16,532 nucleotides of DNA from positions 1-16,532 of the forward strand of contig CAMWMM010000043.1 of assembly GCA_947175285.1 (NCBI GenBank), written 5' to 3'. Origin of the DNA: an uncultured Lachnospiraceae bacterium (GTDB taxonomy: Bacteria; Bacillota_A; Clostridia; Lachnospirales; Lachnospiraceae). Made by a program: the position numbers and the translations under genes. Positions 7,863 to 15,436 of the stretch are shown here, one piece after another. The notes under the pieces are model-generated. The model was not told the DNA's origin, did no database searches, and saw only the letters and a program-made list of their open reading frames with translations. Every line of letters starts with the position of its first letter. Within the stretch, counting starts at the first letter, position 1.

Positions 7863-8228
7863 ATGTCATATCAGGAGAGAAAAAGATGGCCCTTTCTGGG
7901 ACTGCCGTTTACTTTTACAAAGTATACGATAGATGAGAATGTGATTACCGTTGATGAGGGGTTCTTCAATAAACGTGAAAATGACTGCTATATGTATAAA
8001 GTACAGGATGTAGAGCTCGCAGCAAGCCTGCCGGAGCGTATTTTCGGGCTTGGTTCGGTGATTTGTTATACCGGAGATACGACACATCCGAAACTCATCA
8101 TAGAACATATTAAACATGCAAAAGAAATAAAAAATTATATTTTGCAGGAGTCAGAGGAGGCGCGCAGAAAGCGCCGTACCATGACGACTCTGGATATCGG
8201 TTCCGTTCCGCTTGACGAGATGGATTAA
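7863..8228 (+). CDS. Small bacterial PH-domain protein
   Basis: The 121-residue protein resembles the bacterial PH (bPH2, formerly DUF304) domain, a beta-sandwich of uncertain ligand. The core runs from about residue 14 to 100: FTFTKYTIDENVITVDEGFFNKRENDCYMYKVQDVEL, then FGLGSVICYTGDTTHPKLII. In other bPH2 proteins this pattern (a 'T...R...V...GL...I..K.QD' arrangement) is often joined to membrane segments; here none is present. The C-terminus is charged (EEARRKRR). ATG 7863 follows GAGG (7852-7855) by seven bases. The gene converges with a PF06541 membrane protein gene, and the two stop codons overlap. Role unknown; confidence is good for the fold and low for function. Confidence 0.75.
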   Translation: MSYQERKRWPFLGLPFTFTKYTIDENVITVDEGFFNKRENDCYMYKVQDVELAASLPERIFGLGSVICYTGDTTHPKLIIEHIKHAKEIKNYILQESEEARRKRRTMTTLDIGSVPLDEMD

Positions 8229-8635
8229 TGATTTTCCAACCGGTCATTTTCCTGCAGCAGGCGTTCAAACAGCAGACCCGTGAAAAACCAGCAGGGTGCA
8301 TAGTCTAAGCGGATGACTTTAGCGATATTCCATCTGGAACGCTCATAATTCCATGGGCACAGTCCTTTCTTACGAAGAAAGATCCCGGACGTGAATTCGC
8401 CGAGAAAGATAATGCCGGTATAAACGAAACCGCGGAATATGAAATTTTTGCCTTTGAGCATGCGGCTGACGGGTGCTAAAAAAGCCGCCATTCCATAAAT
8501 GGGAAACATCCAGATGGATGTAATCCCGGACAATTGCATTTCTCTTTTTCGGAAAGAATGGAAAGCGGTAAAAATGATTTCTAGGCACCAGCCGAGAAGC
8601 CCGCAGTGGATAAAATTGTGAATAAAGTTTTTCAT
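8225..8635 (-). CDS. PF06541-type putative ABC-transporter membrane protein
   Basis: The product looks like the small multi-pass family PF06541 ('putative ABC-transporter type IV'), common in Clostridia and functionally undefined. Family-like segments are GLLGWCLEIIF, FPIYGMAAFL and a WNYERSRWN region after GEFTSG. About four hydrophobic segments are visible. The frame can start at ATG 8669-8671 (148 residues) or at ATG 8633-8635 (136 residues, MKNFIHNFIHCG). I prefer the shorter form: the first membrane segment follows directly, and the longer start lies inside the palindromic repeats shared with the folC promoter region. Neither start has a strong ribosome binding site (GGGG about 13 bases upstream of the short one). 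No ATPase partner is adjacent. Confidence 0.7.
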   Translation of the reverse strand: MKNFIHNFIHCGLLGWCLEIIFTAFHSFRKREMQLSGITSIWMFPIYGMAAFLAPVSRMLKGKNFIFRGFVYTGIIFLGEFTSGIFLRKKGLCPWNYERSRWNIAKVIRLDYAPCWFFTGLLFERLLQENDRLENH

Positions 8636-8668
8636 AATAACAGGATGCCCCAAAATGGCGCGGTTATA

Positions 8669-8706
8669 CATGAAAATTTTTCATAAACATGAAAATTTTT
8701 CATTAA
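8669..8706 (+). repeat. Two tandem 19-bp units, each palindromic, plus a partial third
   Basis: CATGAAAATTTTTCATAAA (8669-8687) is followed directly by CATGAAAATTTTTCATTAA (8688-8706) and by a partial third unit CATGAAAA (8707-8714). Inside each unit, ATGAAAA and TTTTCAT form a dyad around one central base. The array lies between divergent genes, ending 17 bases before the folC start. Evenly spaced dyads upstream of a biosynthetic operon are what an operator for a dimeric regulator looks like, but which protein binds is unknown. Confidence 0.75.
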
Positions 8707-8723
8707 CATGAAAAAGAAAGAAC

Positions 8724-10064
8724 ATGGTCATTATGAACTATAATGAAGCAATGCAGTATGTAGAATCCGTGCAGTGTTATGGCAGTGTATACGGACTTAC
8801 CAATATGAGACTTTTATGTGAGCGCCTTAGTAACCCGCAGGATAAACTGAAATTTGTCCATATTGCAGGAACGAATGGCAAGGGCTCCGTGCTTGCGTAT
8901 GTTTCAACTGTGTTACAAACAGCAGGATATAAGGTCGGGAGATACATTTCGCCCACCATTCTGGATTACAGAGAACGATTTCAAATAAATGGCAAAATGA
9001 TTTCAAAGGCGGCTTTTTGCCGGTATTTAGAGCCGGTAAAAGAAGCTGCGGAGCTTATGGCGGAGAAAGATTCTGTCCATCCTACCATTTTTGAAATAGA
9101 GACAACCGTAGCTTTTCTTTATTTTTTGGAAAAAAAATGTGATATTGTCATATTGGAGACAGGACTTGGCGGCAGTCTGGATGCCACCAACATCATACAA
9201 ACACCGCTCTGTGCCGTTTTTGCCTCTATCAGCATGGACCATATGGCGGTACTTGGCAAATCTTTAACGGAAATTGCCGCGCAGAAAGCAGGCATTATCA
9301 AAGATAACTGTCCGGTGGTTTCCTGTAAACAGAAAGCGGAAGCTATGCAGGTACTGGAAAGGACGGCAGCAGAGCATGGATGCCCTTTGACGGTAGCAGA
9401 TGCAGGGAATGCCGGAAAGATAAAGTATGGAATAAAAAAACAGTCGTTCTCTTATGGGATTTATAAAAAACTGGAAATTTCTATCCCCGGGCAATATCAG
9501 ATTGAGAATGCCGTTCTGGCGGTAGAAGTAATAGAAACATTGAAACAATCCGGCTTTCCGGTATCAGAAGAACAGTTGAAAAAAGGACTTTTGCAGACAG
9601 AATGGCCCGGGCGTTTTCAAGTTATAGGAGAAAAACCGCTTTTTATTGCGGACGGTGCGCATAATGAAGATGCTGCATCAAGACTGGCGCAGTCCATACA
9701 ATTTTATTTTGCAAACAAGAGAATACTATATATAATAGGAATATTGGCCGATAAAGAGTATGATAAGGTTCTGAAATTGACGTCTCCGTTTGCAGAACAT
9801 ATGATTACGGTAACGCCGCCTCATAACGCGAGGGCGATGAGCGCATATGAACTGGCGCAGGCGGCAAGAGCATATCATGACAGTGTAACGGTAGCAGACA
9901 GTCTGCAGGAAGCGGCAGAGCTTTCCTATCTGCTGGCCGGTCAGGATAAGAATACGGTGATTATCGCATTTGGTTCCCTTTCTTTTTTAGGTGAATTAAT
10001 GAATATTGTAAAACATAGAGATATGATCAGGAGAGATTCTCATGGTAAATCAGCAGAAAATTAA
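8724..10064 (+). CDS. folC: Bifunctional folylpolyglutamate / dihydrofolate synthase
   Basis: FolC, a Mur-ligase-type ATP-dependent enzyme, adds glutamate to dihydropteroate and to reduced folates. The 446 residues are a normal length. Residues 44-55 hold the P-loop [22 protein letters not shown] is at 145-156, and [26 protein letters not shown] begins near 168 with the Mg-associated His and the carbamylated-Lys region. The C-terminal domain contains ADGAHNEDA, the family's (D)GAHN motif. The start could be ATG 8724 or ATG 8733 ([10 protein letters not shown], the more typical beginning); neither has a strong ribosome binding site (GAAAG at 8716-8720). It is the first gene of the folate operon, placed immediately after tandem palindromes, and its last 23 bases overlap folE. 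Confidence 0.95.
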   Translation: MVIMNYNEAMQYVESVQCYGSVYGLTNMRLLCERLSNPQDKLKFVHIAGTNGKGSVLAYVSTVLQTAGYKVGRYISPTILDYRERFQINGKMISKAAFCRYLEPVKEAAELMAEKDSVHPTIFEIETTVAFLYFLEKKCDIVILETGLGGSLDATNIIQTPLCAVFASISMDHMAVLGKSLTEIAAQKAGIIKDNCPVVSCKQKAEAMQVLERTAAEHGCPLTVADAGNAGKIKYGIKKQSFSYGIYKKLEISIPGQYQIENAVLAVEVIETLKQSGFPVSEEQLKKGLLQTEWPGRFQVIGEKPLFIADGAHNEDAASRLAQSIQFYFANKRILYIIGILADKEYDKVLKLTSPFAEHMITVTPPHNARAMSAYELAQAARAYHDSVTVADSLQEAAELSYLLAGQDKNTVIIAFGSLSFLGELMNIVKHRDMIRRDSHGKSAEN

Positions 10065-10602
10065 AGAAGCAGTAGCATTATTTTTAGACGGCATCGGGGA
10101 GGATATCACCAGAGAGGGACTTCAGGAAACACCGGAGCGGATAGCGCGTATGTGCACGGAATTGTTTGACGGTATGGGAAAGGATGCGTCAGAACATTTA
10201 TCCAAAACATTTTCGATAGAGAGCAGTGAAATGGTAGTAGAGAAAGATATCGGCTTTTATTCCATGTGTGAGCATCATTTGCTGCCTTTTTACGGAAAAG
10301 TGCATATCGCCTATGTGCCGGACGGATGCGTCGTAGGTTTAAGCAAGCTTGCGCGGACAGTAGAAGTCTATGCCGGGCGGCCGCAGATACAGGAGCAGAT
10401 GACGGTACAGATTGCAGAGGCAGTAATGCAGTATTTGAAACCGCAGGGTGTTATGGTTATGATTGAGGCAGAGCATATGTGCATGACTATGCGCGGCGTG
10501 AAAAAACCCGGAAGTAAAACCGTGACAATTGCAAAAAGAGGTTGTTTTAAAGATAACACACGGTTGCAAAATGATTTTTTTCAGTTAGTCGGTAACAGAT
10601 AA
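10042..10602 (+). CDS. folE: GTP cyclohydrolase I
   Basis: FolE converts GTP to 7,8-dihydroneopterin triphosphate, the entry step of folate synthesis. The 186-residue product has the family's zinc and catalytic elements: MCEHHLLPF at 75-83 (C76, H79) and C147 in [11 protein letters not shown], with GLSKLAR near 99-105 and [10 protein letters not shown] near 112-121. Length is typical of Firmicutes enzymes, shorter than the E. coli one. ATG 10042 lies inside the end of folC, with ribosome binding site AGGAGA at 10029-10034 also inside folC, so translation is probably coupled. folP follows 39 bases downstream. The homododecamer-type fold is known for the family, not seen here. Confidence 0.96.
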   Translation: MVNQQKIKEAVALFLDGIGEDITREGLQETPERIARMCTELFDGMGKDASEHLSKTFSIESSEMVVEKDIGFYSMCEHHLLPFYGKVHIAYVPDGCVVGLSKLARTVEVYAGRPQIQEQMTVQIAEAVMQYLKPQGVMVMIEAEHMCMTMRGVKKPGSKTVTIAKRGCFKDNTRLQNDFFQLVGNR

Positions 10603-10641
10603 ACACGTGACAGAGATTTAAGAAGAGAAAGGAGAATAGAA

Positions 10642-11451
10642 ATGGAAATTGGAACAAGGGAATTCAAAATGAAGGGGCATACGTATGTCATGGGAATTTT
10701 AAATGTAACGCCGGATTCTTTTTCAGACGGCGGAAAATATAACCAGATAGATGCAGCTCTTTTTCGGGTAGAAGAAATGATAAAAGAGGGTGCGGATGTG
10801 GTAGATATCGGTGGAGAATCTACAAGACCGGGATATGAAATCATATCGGAAAACGAAGAGATAGAACGTGTTGTTCCGGTAATTGAAAAAGTTAAATCCA
10901 GGTTCGATATTCCAGTCTCTCTGGATACTTATAAAAGCCAGGTTGCGCAGGCGGGAATCACGGCAGGAGTAGATATGATTAATGATATATCGGGACTGCG
11001 ATATGACGGAAATCTTGCAAAAGTGATAGCAGAAGCAGATATTCCCTGTTGTCTGGCACATAGCCGGAAGGAAGCGGACTATACCGACTTTATGCAGGAC
11101 GTTCTCGCAGATTTGTCAGATACTGCGCAGATTGCTTATCAAGCGGGAATTGAAGGCGAAAAGATTATGATAGACCCGGGAATCGGATTTGGGAAAACGT
11201 ACGAAAATAATCTGGAAATTATTAACAAAATTGAAATACTGCATAGTTTTGGTTATCCATTGATGCTTGGCGCAAGCAGGAAATCCGTCATTGGGACTGC
11301 TTTGGATCTTCCGATAGCGGAACGTGTAGAAGGAACGCTGGCAACAACCGTATTCGGTGTGATGAAAGGCGTGATGTTTGTACGGGTGCATGATGTAAAG
11401 GAGAATGTGAGAATTATCCGGATGACAGAAGCTATTTTGCGGGGACGTTAA
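10642..11451 (+). CDS. folP: Dihydropteroate synthase
   Basis: FolP condenses 6-hydroxymethyl-dihydropterin pyrophosphate with p-aminobenzoate to give dihydropteroate; it is the sulfonamide target. The 269-residue TIM-barrel sequence has NVTPDSFSDGG (21-31), GGESTRPG (57-64, pyrophosphate and pABA loop), SLDT with D95, NDISG (114-118), DPGIGFGK (178-185), GASRKS (210-215) and RVHDV (248-252). Loop residues normally linked to sulfonamide binding appear wild-type in these motifs. ATG 10642 follows AAAGGAG by eight bases. The gene lies between folE and the folB-folK fusion, so substrate-supplying enzymes flank it. Confidence 0.96.
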   Translation: MEIGTREFKMKGHTYVMGILNVTPDSFSDGGKYNQIDAALFRVEEMIKEGADVVDIGGESTRPGYEIISENEEIERVVPVIEKVKSRFDIPVSLDTYKSQVAQAGITAGVDMINDISGLRYDGNLAKVIAEADIPCCLAHSRKEADYTDFMQDVLADLSDTAQIAYQAGIEGEKIMIDPGIGFGKTYENNLEIINKIEILHSFGYPLMLGASRKSVIGTALDLPIAERVEGTLATTVFGVMKGVMFVRVHDVKENVRIIRMTEAILRGR

Positions 11452-11514
11452 TTTTACAGGAACGTTAAAAGTAAGTGTAATTTTTTTCAGACAAGACGTG
11501 TAAAAGGAGTGTGA

Positions 11515-12375
11515 ATGCGGATGGATGAAATTAAAATCGAGAATTTACAAATATATGCGTATCACGGAGTGTATAAAGAAGAAAATGAAAAAGGGCAGAA
11601 TTTTTATGTAAATGCCATTTTGTATACGGATACAAGAAAGGCTGCAAAAGAGGATAAAAAGGAAGCAACCACCAGTTACGGCGAAGTATGTCACTTTATC
11701 CATGATTTTATCAGCAATCATGTATATCAGTTAATTGAGACGGTAGCTGAAAAGACTGCGGAAGCGGTTCTTGCGGAATTTCCGCTTTTAGAGGGCATTA
11801 CGCTGGAAGTTCGGAAACCGGAAGCTCCTGTTGAGCTGGAATTTCAGTCCGTATCTGTGAAGATTACACGTATGTGGCATACGGTCTGCCTGGCAGTTGG
11901 TTCTAATGTAGGAAACAGACCGGGACATATTCAGACGGCGATTGATACATTGAACGCCGATGAAAAATGCAGAGTGATAAAGACTTCCGAACTGGTTCGC
12001 ACGACTGCATACGGGGGCGTGGAACAGAATGAGTTTTTCAATGGCGCTCTTATATTGGAAACCTTATATACGCCGGAGGAATTGTTAGAGAAAATTCATG
12101 AGATAGAAAAGGATTCAGGGCGTGAGTGGACGCAGCACTGGGGCCCCAGAACACTTGATTTGGATATTATTTTCTATGATGATTTAATTATACATACGGA
12201 TACACTGCAGATTCCGCATGTGGATATGCAGAATAGAGATTTTGTATTAGAGCCGCTTGCGCAGCTTGTGCCTTATAAAATACACCCGTTATTGGGGAAG
12301 ACTGTTTTACAGCTTTATGATGAAGTGCAGAAGACAGGAGAAAAATATGTCATCGACACAGTATATCTACAATAA
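11515..12375 (+). CDS. folBK: Fused dihydroneopterin aldolase / hydroxymethyl-dihydropterin pyrophosphokinase
   Basis: One 286-residue chain joins two consecutive activities. Residues 3-118 are FolB (dihydroneopterin aldolase): YHGVYKEENEKGQNFYV with the catalytic-region Glu at 22-23, TTSYGEV (52-58) and LEVRKPEAPV with Lys101. Residues 122-285 are FolK (HPPK): CLAVGSNVGNR, the TSEL...FFNGALILET region, GPRTLDLDIIFYDD (210-223, Mg-binding Asp215 and Asp217) and IPHVDMQNRDFVLEPL (233-248). The linker is only a few residues, with no internal stop or second ribosome binding site. ATG 11515 follows AAAGGAG; ATG 11521 is an alternative start. The last 29 bases overlap the acetyltransferase gene. 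Confidence 0.95.
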   Translation: MRMDEIKIENLQIYAYHGVYKEENEKGQNFYVNAILYTDTRKAAKEDKKEATTSYGEVCHFIHDFISNHVYQLIETVAEKTAEAVLAEFPLLEGITLEVRKPEAPVELEFQSVSVKITRMWHTVCLAVGSNVGNRPGHIQTAIDTLNADEKCRVIKTSELVRTTAYGGVEQNEFFNGALILETLYTPEELLEKIHEIEKDSGREWTQHWGPRTLDLDIIFYDDLIIHTDTLQIPHVDMQNRDFVLEPLAQLVPYKIHPLLGKTVLQLYDEVQKTGEKYVIDTVYLQ

Positions 12376-12937
12376 AAAATTATCATTGGAAGAAGCACGT
12401 GCCATCTATATCGGACGAGCGCACCGGGATTTCCCGAGTGATGAGTTAAAGCCTTTTTCCATGATAGAAAGTTTGCATAATAACGGATGGTATGAATGTT
12501 ATGGGTACTATAGACAGGAGGATGATAAACTTTGTGCCTATGCGTTTATGATGGCGGACACAGATACGAATATGCTGTTATTGGATTATTTCGCTGTTTG
12601 TGAAGAACTTCGTGGAAAAGGCTATGGAGCGGCTGCCTTAGAAAAATTAAAGCAGGATTTTACCGTATGGAACGGTATCATTTTCGAGGTCGAGGATGAT
12701 GATACGGCGGAATCGGAAGAAGAGGCGTTTATCCGCAGAGGAAGAATCGCATTTTATGAAAAATGCGGCGTTACGATGACGAAGGAAAGAAGTCATGCGT
12801 TCGGTGTGGATTATAAGTTGATGGTGATGAATCTGGCTGATAAAGCAGCGGGAGAACAAATGGGTAATAAAATAACATCTGTTTATAAAAAGATGCTCCC
12901 GGAGAAAGTGTTCTTGGAAATGTTCCGCCTACGCTGA
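12347..12937 (+). CDS. GNAT family N-acetyltransferase, last gene of the folate operon
   Basis: The 196-residue protein has the GNAT acetyl-CoA fold: motif A is LDYFAVCEELRGKGYGAAAL (79-98, with the pyrophosphate loop RGKGYG at 89-94) and motif B contains RIAFYEKCGV (133-142). The acetyl acceptor cannot be told from sequence. I start it at ATG 12347 because AGGAG (12336-12340) is six bases upstream; extending the frame to 12257 would only read through folB-folK in another frame. The gene overlaps the end of folB-folK by 29 bases, indicating co-transcription and likely translational coupling. A role tied to pterin or folate metabolism is possible but unproven. A hairpin terminator follows. Confidence 0.85.
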   Translation: MSSTQYIYNKKLSLEEARAIYIGRAHRDFPSDELKPFSMIESLHNNGWYECYGYYRQEDDKLCAYAFMMADTDTNMLLLDYFAVCEELRGKGYGAAALEKLKQDFTVWNGIIFEVEDDDTAESEEEAFIRRGRIAFYEKCGVTMTKERSHAFGVDYKLMVMNLADKAAGEQMGNKITSVYKKMLPEKVFLEMFRLR

Positions 12938-13009
12938 AACATATCAGGCGATATCAAGTGGCATGAAGTTTATTGCCAGATGGAAATAAATGTCAAAACA
13001 TAATTTAAT

Positions 13010-13118
13010 AAGTTTAACAAAGAGAAACTGGACAAAATGAATAAAATAAGGGGTGCCTTGCCACCGCATTCGCACCCCGTTTTTATTCATTTTGTTCAGT
13101 TTCATGGTTTGTTAACTT
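13010..13118. terminator. Long imperfect palindrome with a terminator core between convergent genes
   Basis: The core GGGGTGC (13050-13056) pairs with GCACCCC (13072-13078) around a 15-base loop and is followed by a T tract. Outside it, 13025-13046 pairs with 13081-13102 over 22 positions, with only one G.T. Further out, AAGTTTAACAAA (from 13010) matches TTTGTTAACTT (13108-13118) after a short unpaired stretch. The position, after the GNAT stop and up to the end of the minus-strand DUF5050 gene, fits a bidirectional terminator, but the arms are far longer than needed. 12938-13009 holds nothing else I can support. Confidence 0.8.
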
Positions 13119-13121
13119 GTG

Positions 13122-14162
13122 TTATTTTTTAATATTCGCCACAGCCGCACTGCTTGCAGCATCGAATGTTGTAACATTGACAGGACCCGAGGTGCTTGTT
13201 TTATATACCGGAACAGATGCGCCATATTCATTGAAGTATACATATTGTGACGTGATATTTATATTTTCATAAACGCCATAGGATACAACTTCCGGGTTAC
13301 TGCCGTCAACATACATTCTCTTTAAGGCAGGTTCTGTTTTGGAACTCTTTTGATAATAAATGTAATTGGAATATATGTTGAAGAAATCGACACGGTCATT
13401 TGTCAATACTTCAATGATGCCCTGTGACAGGGAATAGCGGCACAGCCTATAGTCGTTTGCAACGTCCATATAATATACATAACCGTCCTGATAAATCGGA
13501 TTCCAGATATTGCCCTGCCATAGGGAGGTAATGGAATCGGTTGCCGTATTCAGGGTATATAGTGCATGGTCGTCCTGTGTGCCGTTGAAATAGATAATGC
13601 CGTTATAACAGGAAGCCGGATTAATAACATAATCAGCAATCGTAGTTTTATCGGATTTATCAATTTTAATTTTTGTAAGTTTTGTACCGGTTTTTGTATT
13701 ATAATCCTGATAGTAGAGATAGTTGCCGCACAACTGTATCATAACCGCATAAGTTCTGTCCAGACAGACTGTTTTCTTACCGTCCTTTTGGCTGCGGTAA
13801 ATTCCGGCGGTACGTCCCATATAACCCAATCCTGTGCCGCCATCCGTACCGCTTTCCATATAGTAGTACAGATAATCGCCGCCTGCATTGATGGAAGCAA
13901 CGGAATTAACGCCTAATTTTGTGAGTTCCGTTTCATTGGGATTCATAGAATAAAGGGTGTTATTATCGTAGGCATTTGCAAAATATACTTTGCCGTCCGA
14001 CTCGCAAAAAAGCCCTCCGTTATTCAAATTACCGGCAGTATTGCCGACCGTATAGTTATCATTCATAGGCATCCGGCTTGTTATCACTAAGATTGTAATA
14101 ATGATACCCAGAATAGCAAAAGCACTGACAACGATAAGAATATTCTTTTGGTTTTTACTCAT
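13122..14162 (-). CDS. Membrane-anchored DUF5050-type beta-propeller protein
   Basis: The 346-residue product has a cytoplasmic start (MSKNQKN), one hydrophobic segment (residues 8-29, ILIVVSAFAILGIIITILVI) and an extracytoplasmic domain of repeated short strands: GGLFCESDGKVYFANAYD, GDYLYYYMES, GNYLYYQDY, NGIIYFNGT, DGYVYYMD, SNYIYYQKS and SQYVYFNE. This pattern is that of DUF5050, predicted to fold as a beta-propeller; ligands are unknown. It resembles in style the two-module protein at 818-3108 but is intact and single-module. ATG 14160-14162 follows GGGGTGA about seven bases upstream. It has its own promoter, overlaps nothing and ends next to the long palindrome. Confidence 0.8.
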   Translation of the reverse strand: MSKNQKNILIVVSAFAILGIIITILVITSRMPMNDNYTVGNTAGNLNNGGLFCESDGKVYFANAYDNNTLYSMNPNETELTKLGVNSVASINAGGDYLYYYMESGTDGGTGLGYMGRTAGIYRSQKDGKKTVCLDRTYAVMIQLCGNYLYYQDYNTKTGTKLTKIKIDKSDKTTIADYVINPASCYNGIIYFNGTQDDHALYTLNTATDSITSLWQGNIWNPIYQDGYVYYMDVANDYRLCRYSLSQGIIEVLTNDRVDFFNIYSNYIYYQKSSKTEPALKRMYVDGSNPEVVSYGVYENINITSQYVYFNEYGASVPVYKTSTSGPVNVTTFDAASSAAVANIKK

Positions 14163-14196
14163 ATTTGTTCACCCCGACTAAAAATGTTATATTTAT

Positions 14197-14225
14197 AGTA
14201 TAGTCTTAAACTTGCTTGCTATCAA
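14197..14225 (-). promoter_or_regulatory. Promoter of the DUF5050-type gene
   Basis: Read on the minus strand: TTGATA (complement of 14220-14225), a 17-base spacer and TATACT (complement of 14197-14202), 34 bases before the start codon. Close to the sigma-A consensus. It overlaps the candidate pheA promoter on the other strand. Confidence 0.75.
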
Positions 14226-14242
14226 GTGTGTTTTGTTATAAG
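14212..14242 (+). promoter_or_regulatory. Candidate promoter of pheA
   Basis: TATAAG (14237-14242) is a good -10 box. Upstream TTGCTT (14212-14217) gives a 19-base spacer and TTGCTA (14216-14221) a 15-base spacer, neither ideal. It lies 43 bases before the pheA start and overlaps the minus-strand promoter. I see no T-box or leader peptide in the short leader. Confidence 0.5.
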
Positions 14243-14285
14243 ATGTAAAGAAAGGTAAGAAAAATTGGAGGAAATGTAGAGATTT

Positions 14286-15413
14286 ATGGACTTGCTGGAA
14301 TTAAGAAAACAGATTGATGAAATTGATGAACAGATTGTGCAGCTATATGAAAGGCGAATGGATATTTCTTCGCAGGTTGCGGACTATAAAATTGAAACAG
14401 GAAAAAAGGTTTTTGACAGGGAGCGGGAAATCGAAAAATTGAGTAAGGTAAAATCCCTGACGCATAATGATTTTAACAGATATGGCATTCAGGAACTGTT
14501 TGAACAGATTATGTCGATGAGCAGGAAACTGCAATATAAAAAGCTTTCAGAGAAAGGCAGTTGGGGCAGACTGCCGTTTATCGGCGTAGACGCATTGGAT
14601 GTGCAAAAAGCAAGAGTCGTTTTTCAGGGAGCGGAGGGAGCCTATTCGCAGATGGCAATGCAGACATTTTTCGGGGAAGATGTCAATTGTTTTCATGTTG
14701 ACACTTTTCGGGATGCTATGTGTGCCATTGAAGAGGGAAGCGCAGACTTTGCCGTGCTTCCGATTGAAAATTCCACGGCTGGCATTGTGAATGAAATCTA
14801 TGATTTGCTGGTGGAATTTGAAAATTATATAGTAGGAGAGCAGATTATCCGGATTGAGCATTGTTTGATGGCTCTGCCCGGTGTAAAAAAAGAAGAGATT
14901 CAAACCGTTTATTCGCATCCCCAGTCGTTGATGCAAAGCGCCCGTTATTTAAATGACCATGCTTCCTGGAGGCAGGTTAGTATGCAGAATAACGCTTTTG
15001 CGGCGAGAAAAGTGAAAGAAGACGGCGACAGAAGTCAGGCGGCTATTGCAAGTGAGCAGGCTGCGAAAATTTACGGACTGGATATATTGGAGCGCGGTGT
15101 CAATCACTCCCATACCAATTCCACCAGATTCATTATTGTAACGAATCAGAAAATATTTTTAAAAAATGCGGACAAGGTCAGCATATGTTTTGAAGTGCCG
15201 CATGAGAGCGGTTCCTTATACCATATGCTTTCACATTTTATCTATAATAATCTGAATATGACCAAAATCGAGAGCCGTCCTTTGGAGGACAGAAACTGGG
15301 AATACCGCTTCTTTATTGATTTTGACGGGAACCTTGCGGACAGTGCGGTAAAGAATGCGCTGCGGGGGCTGCGGGAAGAGGCAAGGAATATGAAAATTCT
15401 TGGAAATTACTAA
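14286..15413 (+). CDS. pheA: Bifunctional chorismate mutase / prephenate dehydratase (P-protein)
   Basis: The enzyme turns chorismate into prephenate and then phenylpyruvate for phenylalanine synthesis. The 375 residues form three domains. Residues 1-85 are an AroQ chorismate mutase with R7, R24, K35, DRERE (44-48) and Q83 in the expected places. Residues 109-285 are prephenate dehydratase with GAEGAYS, ENSTAG (161-166), HPQS (211-214) and STRF (279-282). Residues 297-375 are an ACT domain with ESRP (329-332), the element that binds Phe in feedback-inhibited enzymes. ATG 14286 follows TTGGAGGAAATG about ten bases upstream. It is divergent from the DUF5050 gene and is followed after 23 bases by the DUF815 ATPase, probably on the same transcript. 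Confidence 0.96.
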   Translation: MDLLELRKQIDEIDEQIVQLYERRMDISSQVADYKIETGKKVFDREREIEKLSKVKSLTHNDFNRYGIQELFEQIMSMSRKLQYKKLSEKGSWGRLPFIGVDALDVQKARVVFQGAEGAYSQMAMQTFFGEDVNCFHVDTFRDAMCAIEEGSADFAVLPIENSTAGIVNEIYDLLVEFENYIVGEQIIRIEHCLMALPGVKKEEIQTVYSHPQSLMQSARYLNDHASWRQVSMQNNAFAARKVKEDGDRSQAAIASEQAAKIYGLDILERGVNHSHTNSTRFIIVTNQKIFLKNADKVSICFEVPHESGSLYHMLSHFIYNNLNMTKIESRPLEDRNWEYRFFIDFDGNLADSAVKNALRGLREEARNMKILGNY

Positions 15414-15436
15414 AAATACTAATGAGGGGATTAGAC

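Noticed and set aside
8669..8714. CRISPR array
   Set aside because: The units abut with no spacers and there are only two and a half of them.
8641..8723. THF riboswitch upstream of the folate operon
   Set aside because: The gap between the divergent starts is under 90 bases and is mostly AT repeats; there is no room for, or trace of, the GC-rich conserved junctions.
8708..8743. 11-codon frame from ATG 8708 as a leader peptide for folC
   Set aside because: The ATG is part of the third repeat unit, it has no ribosome binding site, and the encoded peptide shows no regulatory codon run.
12257..12346. Upstream extension of the acetyltransferase to 12257
   Set aside because: It would read folB-folK in a second frame; ATG 12347 has an AGGAG at the right distance and starts a normal GNAT domain.
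12955..12985. Small hairpin TGGCA...TGCCA after the acetyltransferase gene
   Set aside because: Five pairs and a 10-base loop with no T tract; chance level next to the strong palindrome downstream.
14163..14285. T-box or attenuator leader before pheA
   Set aside because: No terminator hairpin, T-box consensus or Phe-rich leader peptide is visible in the 43 bases between the -10 box and the start.
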